Shown one piece after another: positions 51,541 through 64,000 of a stretch of DNA of 64,000 bases. The DNA is from Lethocerus indicus (lineage: Eukaryota; Arthropoda; Insecta; Hemiptera; Belostomatidae). How positions within the stretch are numbered: position 1 is the first letter of the stretch; every line of letters begins with the position of its first letter. The DNA lies in contig JACDQD010000003.1 in NCBI GenBank assembly GCA_019843655.1, forward strand, positions 27,764,224 to 27,828,223, in the 5' to 3' direction. A program made the position numbers and the translations under genes. The notes beneath the pieces are model-generated. The model did no database searches. It had not been told where the DNA came from and saw only the letters and a list, made by a program, of their open reading frames with translations.

Positions 51541-53430
51541 TTACAATTTGTCTCAAATGTTGATCCCTATTGAGGATGATATAATAATGTAAACATTATG
51601 AGATGAGTTTATAAAAGGGAAAAAATTAAATTTCTTCCAACAACGGTTTATATTAAGTATTTACACAAATAAATAATTTTTACATGAGTGTATAAATCCT
51701 TAATAAGTAGTAACTTTAAAGAAGGCGGCAAATTCACATAATTGAGGTGAGGGATTTTATGTTTTGGAATTCATAAAAGACTGAAAATCATGGTGGTTGG
51801 CACACAAACAGTCAATATTATATAACACAATATCATTGCAACAACAATTACACACTAATTAAGGATGATCAGAAGAGGAAACCCTCTTTAGGGGCACAGC
51901 ATTTATAATATGCTGTGAATTTGTGCATTTTGATTAAATACATACAAAAATGGTAATATGACAATAGCTCTACGGCATCACAGAAGTCAACTTCATTTAT
52001 AATATATGCACAATATAGAGGTAACTCTCATAATATAACCAATAATGATATCATAATCAGTCACCCAATTTCACATCTAGACAATTATTTCAAAAAGATA
52101 TTTTTTAACTATATCTGTGGTCATAATAATGAAATAATTTAACAGCTTATTAAATATATTGGTTAAAGCTTACTTAAAAAATGGGCAGTGCTAGATATGG
52201 AATATTTACACAATGGAAGTGATAATACCTGTACTTTATACTGAATGGCAGAATTGCAACTCAGTTAACTGCATCCCAACATACCTTATTCACAAATTTT
52301 GACTGGATTACACCCACACAACAACAATACTAAATTTAAATGAAAGTAAAGTAAAAGTTCTCATACAAATTATAATCAAATTTAAAATAAATATATATTT
52401 AGGACATAATTTGTAACTAAATTACTTCATAACACATACAATGCACATAAATGAGGAAAAGTTTGATCACCATTTCTTAATGGAATGAAAATACAAATAA
52501 CTAAACTTCCACTGTGTAATTAAAAACATTAAAAACAAGTTTAAATGAAACTAAAAATGTATACACAGCTTAGCAAAAATGTCTATATAACCTTAATATA
52601 TATGTATATAGGAAAGATGAATATTACCATATTCTGCAATTATGTCACAATTGCAAACAAAAAATTTATAAATTAGAAAATGAATGAAAATACAGGGATT
52701 ACGGAAATGCACTATTTACTAAATTTTGGTATAATTTTTAAACATGCTGGGAATTGCTGAATTCTGTATATATACACTTGCCAAATAAATGGCATATATA
52801 CCTGCCATTAAAAAAGCAAGCATTAATTATTTACCCATCCCAAACTATTATATAACATATTTTATTTTTTATGGATCGAGGTAATACTTTAAATACTATT
52901 GATGAAAATCTTTATACAACAATATGATAATAATAATACAAGGGTATCATATATTTTAGATTTTTAACACTGGATTTAAAATTACTTTTGTATAAAATAT
53001 CGAGCACACACATACACCAAACATACATGCACTCTCATACAATAATATACTAATGACTATAATTAACAATTACCCTTCTTGGGTACTAATGTCATGTAAT
53101 AATTAATAACATGGGAATGACTAGTATGCTTTGTAAAGTCAGTGATTAAGGGATGAGTGAGATAAATATTTTATGAATATAATGTACAAGTTATGCCAAA
53201 CATCATATTAAGGACGTAAATATTTATTTTTTAAAGGGCTTTTGATACCAAGGCAACAAACTTAGTTATTATGAATAAAAAAACAAAAATTCAGTGCCAA
53301 CATGAATAAATTTAAAGCACTGATTGCATTATGTGCCCTCTGATAATTTTGTCAGCTATATGACCAAGGCTAAATCTATTTATAACAAATTAACCCCCCT
53401 GGACTTAAGGTCAACATTCAAAGCAGACTG

Positions 53431-53993
53431 TTAAAAGACTGATTCTGCTGATCTACTCAGGTGTATAGGATGAGAGGGACTTCTAGCAAGACGTTTCTTT
53501 GGTAATTTCTCTAATGTTTTGTGGAGACAAACAAAGTCAGGACGATCGGCTGCTCGATATGACCAACACATCATTAGGATATCCTGTTCAAAAACTTTAT
53601 ATTAATATGTAATCGTGAGTGAAAAAATACATTATGTAAGGTAATTTAACTTAATCAAATGATACAAACTCATTCCTCTAAGTATTTTACTATTTTTTAG
53701 ACTTATATAAAACTAATAATAAAATACTAATCAGTACCTTTACATCCCTTGATGCTTGGAGATTAGCAAGAGTTTGTTTCATACCCTTTCCAACTTGCCA
53801 AATTATAGCTTCAGGGGGCTGCCCTTTAAATGGCCACTCTCCACAAAGTAATTCATACCACACAGTCCTATGATAATATAAAATATAATACAGAGAAATA
53901 TTTGATACTAAATAAATCTAGCAGTTAGGACTAGCATTATATTTAATTAAATTAATTCATAAATGCTGTTATATTCAAAGGCATATATAATTG

Positions 53994-54046
<53 letters not shown>

Positions 54047-57000
54047 GCACACACACACACACGAATCCATTTCTACTAACCCAAATGCATAAATATCTGT
54101 TAACTTTGAAAACGGTAAGTCATCATCTTCTGGTTTTTGATGTGTCCTTAAACTTCTGACAATCTCAGGTGCTAAATAACACAGCCAACCAGGAGGAATA
54201 CTAAGACCATCGCCTTTCCTAATAAACACAATAACCCCATAAAGACTCCAAAAAATGAATGCCTGTATAAATGTTAAATAAGAAGCAGTATTGGATATCC
54301 CGTATGAGTCTTTATGCACACCCCTTCAATTGCAACAAAGGCATAATAAAATATTAATGATCTATGAGTTGAAATGAAGGCTAACCTGTTTCTGAAGCAA
54401 AGTTTTGTAACATTGAAAAGGCCAAAGTCAGTTATCACAACCTTTCCATTTTCAAGAAAAATATTTTTGGTTTTTAAATCTTTATGAACAATGCCCCTTG
54501 CATGGAGATAGCCCATTCCCTGTAATATATAATCCTGATCATAAAATCATGAAAATAACCATATCTTATTATACCTAAACTGTAAAAATATTAATTAAAT
54601 AACAGCATTGCATAAGAATGAAGACCTGAGATATTTGCTGAGCAAGGGATGCTGTCTTGTTTATAGTAAACTTATCTTTGTAAACATGGATGTGTGTATA
54701 CAAAGTATATCCCTTGCACATACTTGTAACAATAGCCAGTCTAGGAGGTTTCATGCAAGCTCCCATGAATAAAACTAGATTCTCATGACGAGTTTTTCGG
54801 AATGTTGCAACCTAGAAAAAAGTATTCAATTCTAGGACCACTGTTAAACAAATATGAAACATTAGAGTAGCATTAAAAACAAGGATGGTACTAAATACTT
54901 ACATCTAATTTAAAGCCTTCAAGTGTTTTTTCATCATCCAGATAATTCATGTTGAGTACTTTGATAGCAACATCACCATGCCAATTACCACGATAAACAG
55001 TACCAAAGTGGCCTGTACCAAGTGCATCACCCATACGTAATTCATCAAATGGGATATCCCATTCTCGCATTGACAACTAATAAAAATATATAAAAATACT
55101 CACTGATGTGCATACATTTTAAATACATACATAAATATAAGATTTTTAAAAATTACATTTATAACAAAACAAAATGCAAAAGAAGCAAAACACTGCCTAA
55201 AGAAGCCTGCTGCCAAATCTTTTCCTTAAATAATAAATATTTAATGATAATAAATATCTAAATAATCTACATTTTACTATATTACTAAATATAACATGAT
55301 CCATTAAATAAAAAAAGTGTAATTTGTAGTCCACTGCATTAATGAATTCATATGTGGAATTCATAAAAAAACCTTTTCAAAGAAGAAGTAAAAAAGTTAA
55401 TAGAAATAAAAACTGTTTAAAAGCACATTTGGTGAAAAACAAGATTATAAAAAATAAGCACAGGGCCTATAATACATATAAATACTTAAATAGTAACTAA
55501 ACAGAATAATGTTATTAAAAACACAATAATAATAAATTGACCATAATCGAAAATGATGAATACTTTTCAACTTACACTATTTTGCCTCGGCCATGGCCGG
55601 TCTACAGCTTCACCATCTGAAACCTGACTATCCTGACTATCAACTCTTACAGGAGTACGATCTGAATCAGTGCTAACACTTCCTGAGACAGATACTGTTC
55701 GGTCAGAATCCTAGAATTAAATTTCAACTCTAATAAGTATAATTCTAATTTGACAGGAAGAATTCTTGGGATACCACTCTATTAAACCAATACTATCGTC
55801 TTGGGTATCCATCCATAAATGAATTTCTAATATTTTTTCCTTGAACAAAATAAATGGCTAACCTGAGATGGATCAAGTGGATGAGTATCAAGAGTAACAT
55901 CAGGAAAGTGAAACTGGTGCTTAGGAACAGTTGCAGCAGGAGTATGAGATGTCATCACAAGGGCAGGGCTGGAAGGTGTAGAACTATTACAGCTAGAAGT
56001 GTTTGAGCTTGAATCGGGTCCACCCTGAAAAACAAACTACTCATAGTGTTTATGTATACAATCTTAATTTCATATACCTGATCCCAAAAATACTATAGAG
56101 GTAATTTAAATTTAGGGAGAAATATTTTTTTATTAAATTAAATTAAATTGAAAAGGTACAGTAAACTTACAGGAAATGGAGGCACATTACTAGCTGTTTT
56201 ACGATCCCTACGATTGTGTATTCCAGCAGCATGATGACTGGGGGATGGTCTTCCTAAACTTGGTGACTGAGTGGGTACGAAAACTAAAATATGAATTAAT
56301 TAACAAAACATTTTAAAACTGAAAAACAAAAAAAGATAAAATCTTTTTCAACAATAGCATACCATCAGTCTGGAGTGTTCGTTTGAACTCATCGACCAAT
56401 TCACGTGGCAACCCGCAAGAAGGTGGAACTTTACTCTCACAATCTCTATGACATTTGTACTTGCATTCTTTACACTTGAGACCAGTTCCAAGTAACATGT
56501 GTTTGTCACAATAATCACAAGTTGTCATCACCTTGAATGTTTTTGTGAAGCGATGTGCAATAACATGACCCATTCCTCTAGAAATGGTAGGAGTACGGGG
56601 TGATTTTGGAACTTGCAATGAGCTTCCGGCTATAAAGAAAACAAAAGTTAGCTGATAGAAATTACTACTCCATTAAGAACAATGGATTTAAATAAACTAC
56701 AATGAAACAAAAAAATGTATAAAAGGTGACTTTTTTACATTTGTATGGTGTTTCTGAATGTGAATCAGGTGGCGGAGACTTAATAGGGCTTGACATAAGT
56801 GGTGAAGTATGACCAGGTCCTGGTTCTGTAGGCAATCTTCTCCTTCGCTCTGTAACCCTATTATTAAGGTATACATTTAACCTTAAATCTTCATATGAAG
56901 TAATACTGTTATTTTTATTAAACATTACTAATATATTGACAACACACAAATTAAAATAATAACAGCTTTAAGTACAATACTCTCAATAACTACAAAAAAA

Positions 57001-60000
57001 TCTATATTTTTTTGGAAATAATAAATAAATTATGTACACTCAGTTCCTAATGTAGTTAAGATAAAAGAAATTGTTAAAACATACTGTACATTTATTTTTC
57101 ATGCAATATGGTTTTGCAAATGAAAGTAGTCCAATTGACAAATTATGCAAGAATAAAACCTATTGAATTAGAAAACTGAATATTACTTATATTATTAACA
57201 TCATTTAATATGTGTTACAGATATATTAAAACAATCATTGAATTTATGGAGAGGAATGTATAATACGGATATACATTATTTAAAATATTTATTACAATAT
57301 TTATACTCATACTAAGTATATATTAATATAATTATATAAAAATGAATTGGTTACTTACGTGGTGTTATTATTTTCTCCATCGACTTTATTGGCCAGCTGA
57401 CTTTCATGAGATTTTGATTTTGTCAAGGGATATGCATCTGGAAGTAAAACTGCAGAATTGTTAGCTGTCTGGTGTTTCTTACGAGGAGGAGGAGTCTTCA
57501 CTCTTTCTACTGAATTTAATAATTCATTATTAACATAAATATTGAGAAAATGTTTTTAAATTACAAGAATTCTTGGCTGCAACAAATACTCCATACTATA
57601 GTTCCAAATAAATTAGATGTAAATGATTTAAAGAGTGTGAGTTGTACAACACACAGTAAGCTCAACCAAAGATAGACATAACTAAATTTTGTATAAATAC
57701 CAAATATATGAATTTTTATGTCCAAATGATACTTGAAAATCAAACTCAATATATACTTGATTGTCCTGTGCAGACAGTATAATATCATAAATTATTTATA
57801 TAACTACCTGAAACTAAATGACATAAAAAACATATTAGTATCACTGGTGATTATATTATACAAAATACCTAATCTATGGTTACAAAACAGGTTTAGAACC
57901 ATTTATTGGTACATTTTGGTTTCTATAACACTTGCTATAATTTAGCAAAGAAAACAAACTCTTGCATATGGTTTTTTAATTTCTTCCTTACCATTGTTTA
58001 TTACTATCTTACATTTTTTCTATCTTTTTATTATATTCATGCTGACAGTGAGTCACAAACTGAGGGCCAGCAGTATCAGCCAGCAAAGTAGATTAGATTA
58101 TCTTTTCAACTGACAATTCAGGGAACTGTTTGGGTGATGTTTGCTAGATTATAAATGATCAGAATAAAGTAATAATAAATAAACACATTAATATTAATAT
58201 TATATTAATATTAATTAATTATTTATTAATAATAAATAACATACTTAGTGATAAAATAAATATTCTAACACCAGTATTGAAATATTCAAATTATTATTAG
58301 TGTGCTGGACACAACTGAAGTGAACTATAGGACTCCTATAATTCATCCAAAAGGAAATAAGAAATCTTCTTTATTAAATATGTTTGTAAATAATGTTTAC
58401 AACAACTAAACCTCAATGTGAACCTTTGATGCACAGATATACAGTTAGTTCAAAGGGGAGTGCAGAGTTAGTCATAGTTTATGCAGCTGTTGGGATGGAA
58501 GAGGTAAATTTGGTTATTACTTATAAAAAATTAACATTATATTTCAGATGTTAGTAACTTACATATTTCTGAACTTGGTCAAATAGCTATTTGCATATCA
58601 TTTCAAAAGAAAGAATAGGTTGATTGATAGAAATGATATATTTATATATTGGTTTATCCAATTTATTCTTCAATTTAAGAAGATTATCAACAATATTTTT
58701 CTAATGAAATTATTCCATATTAATGGAATTTATTAGTCCTTTAGTTTAATCTGTTGAAATATGTAATTGAGAGAAAATTTCAAATGCCCTCAGTTATCCA
58801 CTTCATGGATAGGATATTAGGTACAATTTTTTAAATCCTTACTTGACATCTCATCGAAGTGGAGAAAGTAAATGATCGGTTATAGAGTAATTAAGATGGT
58901 AAGATTAGTCCCAAAAGGACAGTCTGATTCCTGGCTCATAATTCATAATGTTATGACACGACTAAAATCTTCAGTAATATTTTTTTGTCCACATATTAAG
59001 ATTTTTTTATTTATTACGATATATTTATTTCAGAACATGGACATAAAAAAAATGGAGTTCACAGAAACAACTCATCCATCCAAGAAGGATAAAACAGGAA
59101 TTCTAAATGGAATGTGTGTGAAACAATGGGAAATAACTAATATTTTGAGACAGGTGAAATATGAGCTATCCAGTTTTAATACACCCCCTATGAGAACACA
59201 GCGAAAAATAATATGTCCAAAACACAGCCTATCTGAACCAAGAAATATGTCAATCAGAATACCAGAAAAGTTAAAATATAGCTCTGCAGCACTACTTCCA
59301 AAGAACAGCTCCACTCCAATGAATTGTGATCTAAAAAAGAATAAGTTTAATGAAACTCCCACAAAAGGGAGGTATAAGATAGTAAATATTCCAAAGAAGT
59401 TAAAACCACAAAAACTTGATTTCTCATCCACTCTAACTAGAATGAACAAACAAGCTAAAATAACAACTATTAAAAGAAATATCAAAAAAACTACAATGAG
59501 TATTCCTCAAAAAATTCCAAAACCATTACAAGTGCAAACTGCAAACCAGAAGTTACAATCAAGGACAAATAAAACTGTTTTCTCTATGATTCCAAAATTA
59601 AAAATTAAGGACAAAGAGAAATTCTGTAATACCCTAATAAGTAAAGAAAAAATTAGAAGAGAGAAAACACAGAACATAATCTGTCCAATCGATAACTGTA
59701 ACAACAAGATATGTTTCATAACTGCTGGGTTACATACAAGATTTAGTCATCCACATCATATGGTGCCAAATTTTGATGAATATAATATTATTTCAACATC
59801 AAATTTAAATATAGATTATATGGCTATCAGAGTTTTCATCAAAAATATTGACTGCTACTGGTGGTGCTTATGCAATGATACAGTTAAAAAACAAATGATC
59901 TTTGCTGTGATGTCTGAATACGGCAACGAACCTTATGAAGTTCATTTTAAGCCCACAGATCAAACAAAACCTGATGTAATGAATCATTTCAGTGGCTCTG

Positions 60001-63000
60001 TTAACTTATACAACAGAGAACTAGAAACAATACTCAAAAGGAAAAACAATTGTCGTGTGGATCATAATATTATTAAAGAATTTATAGATGAAAATATATT
60101 ATATTATAAAATAACTTTTTGATATTAATGTAAGCCTCATAATCATGTAGTCTTTGTGTAATAATTTTTAAAAACAAAAAAATTTCAATCTTATTCAATT
60201 GAGATCTTTATAATTTTAATAATCTCATTATGTAATAAATTCAAATGCTATGTAATTTGTTATGAGTTTATAATAGTTATAATATTTAATGTATACTAAC
60301 TATAAGATATTTAAGAATGTTGTAGCTCTAAAAGGATACCAGTTATAAATAAAGTTATAATAAATTAACAAATTTTATGTTCATTAATTTCTATTAAAAA
60401 CCACATCAATTCCAAAAATAAATGAATTAATAATCCTCAAAAATAACTATACTTTTATCATCAGTTCAAGTTAGTTCATTACTACTAAATTATTCATTCA
60501 TAAACAAACAAAATAATGGAATGTTCATATTGCTCTCTGGATAACACCATGCGGAATAACCATTAAGGACAAGTTATGGTAGAACAATAAAATCTTCCCT
60601 GACCATAACCTTTTTTTGGCATATAGATAATTTTTTAAAGATATTCAGATTCAATATTAATTTAATATTAATTTAAGGACTTTACAAAACAATAGATAAT
60701 CTGATTGATACTAAATTAAATTTAACTACATTTAAAATAAAATTTAAATAAGTAGTACAACAATTAAAATAAATACAAGAATAGATATCAGTCCTTTAAC
60801 TAAATATTAATTCCTATTTCATATGTATCAGTTATAAAAAGCAATATTGCAATATAACACCTTAAAGAAATTGAGTTATAAACACATTTAAAACTTCAAA
60901 AGTATCCATGTAAATAATTAAAAATACTTTAAGCTTCACAAATTTCATTAAATTATTATAATTATATTTAGGTTTTATTAAAAATAAATTATTATTGAAT
61001 TGCTTCAGAAGGAAACTGAAAGCACTCATACACTAGAACATGAATGTTGATTTTATGTCTACATACCGATTAGGTTTTTGAGGAGACAGAAGCCACAACT
61101 ACCATCACATACTTTATGTTACTTAACAAAACCATCAATACCTAAAACAAGCATACCAATTGGTCTGCCACTTGCATCCCTTAATTTTCTTCCACAATAT
61201 GAAGGCCTACTGATACCACTTGGTAGCATTCAATTTAACAATCCTTTATCTAGCCATTACTGAAGGTATAAACACAATATTCATAAAGAAGTTTTCTATT
61301 TACACTTCTCATAAGTGTATTATTTATTTTAATATGTATATATGTTCAAATTTTTGACTGTTTAGTCAACTGTTTTGGAAAACATTACTTAAATAAATGA
61401 TAATTAAAGTCACCTCTGGCTTTTGGAGCTGGTGGTGTTGAAGGGGGTGTAGATGACTGATAAGATGGGGACAGTGGTGCAAGATGGTGGACAGAGAGAT
61501 TGTCCTCACTTGGAACAGATGAGCGGGCAGCTCTTGACCTGTGGACACGAGGAGAGGATGTCCACCCACTCACTTTATGTCTATCCCAAGAGTCCCAATA
61601 GAAAACTTCACCAGTGTCACACTCCCCACGAGCCAGGATCTCTGAAATTTAAATTTTTAAACATTTATGCTTAAATTATACTCTAAAGCTCATAGATCAT
61701 ACCTGCTGATTGTTAATAGAGAACTATTACTATAAGGGGGAGTATTCCATCTATGAACATGAAATTTCTATGAACACATGAAAATTTAGTTAGTGCATAA
61801 TGTCCATTAGATATAATGCACCTAAGTAAGATCTAAAACACAAAATAATTTCCACTCACTAGGTTAAATCATAATTAAGTAAGAGTTTTGATCAATAATT
61901 TCATACGCTATATAAATGACTGGTTCATAAATTAACATAATGTGCTTTGACAAATTAATATCCACTGAATAAACCAATACCATTACAGTCACATATACCT
62001 GTATATCGTTTTAAATTGTGTAGAGCCCGACTAAGTCTCCTGTACTCTTCCTGAAGAACAGGATTTTTGGAGCCAAGTAAAAGCCGTAATTCATGTTCTG
62101 ATTTTTCTTCTAAAACTTCAATTGATGACACTTTACGGCAAATTCCCTAAAATATCAATAATTTAATTATTAAACAATATTAAATTAAAAAAAAAGAATG
62201 ACTCAACACCTCTTAATAATTCGAAACCTTCACCTCTAGCCATTGAACTGAACTAATACTATCATATTTTACTTTAATTTTATTATGATTATGATTTATC
62301 ACGATGATGATTCAAGCATGTTATATATTATAATCAACTTTAATAACAGAATGCTAGAACTATTTAACAAAATAAAATAAATGTTCTCCCCAATGTTATT
62401 GACTCTAATTCATTCTTCATAATGGCGATTCAAGAATTAAAAATATGTCCAGAAAAATTGAAATACGTCAATTCTATAACTCATATATGATTAAACAGTG
62501 AGAGATAATAAGTTAAAACAATGTTATTCCCTTTAAGTATAAATTTAATGGTACAATTAAATTTCAGACAATTTTGGGAGAAAATAGAAAAGCTTTCAGT
62601 CAAAAGGAGCTTTGTGCAAGTAAATTTTTCAATGTTAATTTTGCCTTACAAACTTTCTTCACAGAACATTTGCAGTTTCCAATGATGAAATGGACGCTGA
62701 AAAAATATTTCTGACACACTGATACAAACAGGCAGTAATATGATTTTTTTACTTAAATGACAAACCTCTACTTATGAATATGATTGTATATAATCCTCAC
62801 AAAAAAAATTAAAAATATGTTTAAATTATTTTTATGTATAAGAAATAAATAATGAATAAAACAGCTTATCAATGTTTTATAAATAATCAGCTCAAGCATT
62901 CACAACCAAGGAATAAAAATTCTATTAAGTAATATATTAATTCCATTTATGACTAAACTGCTGTAAAGATACTAAGACATTATATATGCCACTAAAATCA

Positions 63001-63383
63001 ATCAAGTTTAACTACTTTTAAATTAAGTTATTACATATTTATTTTATGAATATAGCAATCAATATAAAAAAGGAAAAGTTACAATGCAATTTCTTGTTAT
63101 CAAATTAAGTCTTTTCTATGTTAATAAGTTGCTGTATACAAAATCAGCCCAACTCCTCGTTCATTATACATCATAATTTTGTTTCCCCAGAGTGTTTCAA
63201 AATGTGTAATAACCCCAATATTTTAACAAGATAGACTATGAAGTCTTTGTAGTAACAAAAAAGGCCAATATGCATAATACATTGAGATGAACATGTTAAC
63301 ATTTTTAATTACTGATGAAATAGAAAATCCAGAAAAGAATGTAGGAAGAAATTAGTTAAATTTCATACACCATTAAACAAATT

Positions 63384-63456
<73 letters not shown>

Positions 63457-63807
63457 ACCACCACAATTATAAAAAGTAACCTAATTATTATATTTTATAT
63501 TGCTATGTTATTCAAATGATGGTCAGAAAATGATACAAATAAACAATTACTGACATAGCAAATACAATTAATAGATATGCATAATTAATATATGCATGTA
63601 TATATATATCTACATATAAATGCTTAAATATGTAAATATTAATTTTAAAAATTGAGAATTACTAACATCTATAGATTCAGGGCTAAGACCAACCACTTGA
63701 AGCCATTGTCGGACGGATGGTACATGTTTCATATCAGACGAGTTGCAGTCATCCTGTAGTTTTGCTTTAGTCATTAGCTGTCTTGCAAACAATTTAATCA
63801 GTTTACC
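53431..63807 (-). CDS. ksr: Kinase suppressor of Ras, KSR (5'-partial, 15 exons)
   Basis: Exons: 63807-63667, 62146-61999, 61641-61414, 57509-57359, 56857-56739, 56629-56363, 56283-56171, 56024-55863, 55710-55576, 55076-54903, 54811-54626, 54519-54386, 54218-54081, 53867-53738, 53583-53431; 792 residues, N-terminus off the right edge. KSR scaffolds RAF, MEK and ERK. Order: CA1 region ([26 protein letters not shown]); Pro/Ser-rich linker; a complete C1 zinc finger ([28 protein letters not shown], then VPPSC); an FHFP sequence matching the FxFP ERK-docking motif; and a RAF-like pseudokinase with [25 protein letters not shown] in place of HRD, ITDFGLF and LAPEIVR. The VAIK lysine, arginine in mammalian KSR, is kept as in other invertebrates. 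The end is [10 protein letters not shown]. Confidence 0.97.
53996..54061. repeat. Compound (TA)n(CA)n microsatellite
   Basis: A TA run followed by ACATG and a CA run, 20 bases from the KSR splice site at 54081. Confidence 0.93.
59037..60122 (+). CDS. Uncharacterised nested gene with Cys/His zinc-ligand motif
   Basis: A 361-codon frame starting [12 protein letters not shown] and ending in TGA at 60122, antisense to KSR inside its intron. The frame stays open upstream to 58872, but a clear acceptor (TTTATTTCAG, 59033) and a donor (AAGATG|GTAAGA, 58898) suggest a short first exon, in which case translation could begin at the ATG at 58896. The N-terminal two thirds are basic and low in complexity. 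The C-terminal part holds [20 protein letters not shown] followed by FSHPHH, a C-x4-C-x12-H-x5-H arrangement, then a conserved-looking domain with [19 protein letters not shown]. It faintly recalls the insect-restricted domain DUF4729, but I am not sure. Function unknown. Confidence 0.72.
   Translation: MDIKKMEFTETTHPSKKDKTGILNGMCVKQWEITNILRQVKYELSSFNTPPMRTQRKIICPKHSLSEPRNMSIRIPEKLKYSSAALLPKNSSTPMNCDLKKNKFNETPTKGRYKIVNIPKKLKPQKLDFSSTLTRMNKQAKITTIKRNIKKTTMSIPQKIPKPLQVQTANQKLQSRTNKTVFSMIPKLKIKDKEKFCNTLISKEKIRREKTQNIICPIDNCNNKICFITAGLHTRFSHPHHMVPNFDEYNIISTSNLNIDYMAIRVFIKNIDCYWWCLCNDTVKKQMIFAVMSEYGNEPYEVHFKPTDQTKPDVMNHFSGSVNLYNRELETILKRKNNCRVDHNIIKEFIDENILYYKITF
60348..60353 (+). terminator. Candidate polyadenylation signal, nested gene
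   Basis: AATAAA about 225 bases past the stop codon, inside the KSR intron and well before the next KSR exon. Confidence 0.5.
62147..63666 (-). other. KSR intron
   Basis: AT-rich, with a compound microsatellite at 63385-63453. Nothing else visible. Confidence 0.7.
63385..63453. repeat. Compound (CA)n(TA)n microsatellite
   Basis: A CA run directly followed by a TA run, intronic in KSR. Confidence 0.95.
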
Positions 63808-64000
63808 CTAAAACACATTATCCGAACCATATTTAGCAACACAATATTACCCTGTAACATTCTTGTTAAAATGAAATATAAAGGGGCTAAACTAAAATTA
63901 AGATTTGCCTGTGTACAGAAATTAATTTGCAGTTTTAATATCTAATATGAAGAATGGTAGATGCCCCTTCTAATAAATTATATGAAATACATGGATCATG
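63808..64000 (-). other. Right edge: KSR intron
   Basis: The exon ending at 63807 begins in phase 0 behind a TTTTAG acceptor, so the gene continues to the right of the window. No further exon is seen in this stretch. Confidence 0.75.

Larger units (their letters stand above)
50947..53430. other. Intergenic DNA between mago copy 2 and KSR
   Basis: AT-rich sequence with the tail-to-tail 3' flanks of mago copy 2 and KSR and an (AT)n run at 51506-51540. No gene is supported. Confidence 0.7.
57510..61413 (-). other. 3.9-kb KSR intron hosting a nested gene
   Basis: A + strand gene lies at 59037-60122. A less AT-rich island at about 61078-61265 is open on both strands but could not be assigned. 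The rest is AT-rich. Confidence 0.65.

Noticed and set aside
59072..59719. Minus-strand frames of 137 and 70 codons within the nested gene
   Set aside because: Leu/Phe-rich antisense readings of the Lys-rich nested gene; no splice sites fitting KSR.

Overview
This is nuclear DNA of an arthropod, almost certainly an insect. Genes are split by AT-rich GT-AG introns, AT and CA microsatellites are frequent, and the proteins (Mago nashi, KSR with an intact VAIK lysine, an AKAP10/pkaap-type anchor protein, an HDHD3/Reg-2-type HAD protein) are of animal, insect-like type. CpG content is uneven: most gene bodies are CpG-poor while a few blocks (about 10.5-18.5 kb, one AKAP10 exon, the 5' halves of both mago copies) are CpG-rich. 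That suggests a lineage with germline gene-body methylation, for example Hemiptera or similar. I cannot name the species. No rRNA, tRNA, CRISPR array or intact transposon was recognised.

Layout. (1) 1-24.8 kb, + strand: a large smoothelin-like gene, 5'-incomplete. Seventeen exons are recovered from 1407 to 24827, encoding at least 1973 residues: repeated NGRPLFGLKAL motifs, a smoothelin domain, a giant 3.38-kb CpG-rich exon and a C-terminal calponin-homology domain. A CpG-rich block inside its 7-kb intron looks like an internal promoter. (2) 27.4-32.1 kb, - strand: an AKAP10 homologue with two RGS domains and a PKA-binding helix. (3) 33.6-43.5 kb, - strand: a 22-exon gene for a secreted, probably GPI-anchored repeat protein of 1562 residues that resembles the stereocilin/otoancorin/mesothelin superfamily. 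(4) 43.8-46.0 kb, - strand: METTL1, the tRNA m7G46 methyltransferase. (5) 48.0-50.9 kb: two intronless, nearly identical mago nashi copies in inverted orientation with an HDHD3-like gene between them. (6) 53.4-63.8 kb, - strand: kinase suppressor of Ras, 5'-incomplete, with a separate + strand gene of unknown function nested in one of its introns.

Functionally the genes are not an operon. AKAP10 (PKA anchoring), KSR (Ras-ERK scaffold) and the smoothelin-like actin-binding protein are signalling or cytoskeletal; METTL1 and Mago act in RNA metabolism. Exon models were built by hand. In every multi-exon gene the junctions are GT-AG and reading phases chain without a break to a single stop codon, which is the main evidence for the boundaries. 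The most unusual items are the stereocilin-like insect protein, the inverted mago pair, the fully phase-1 modular architecture of the smoothelin-like gene, and the nested zinc-ligand-containing gene in KSR.
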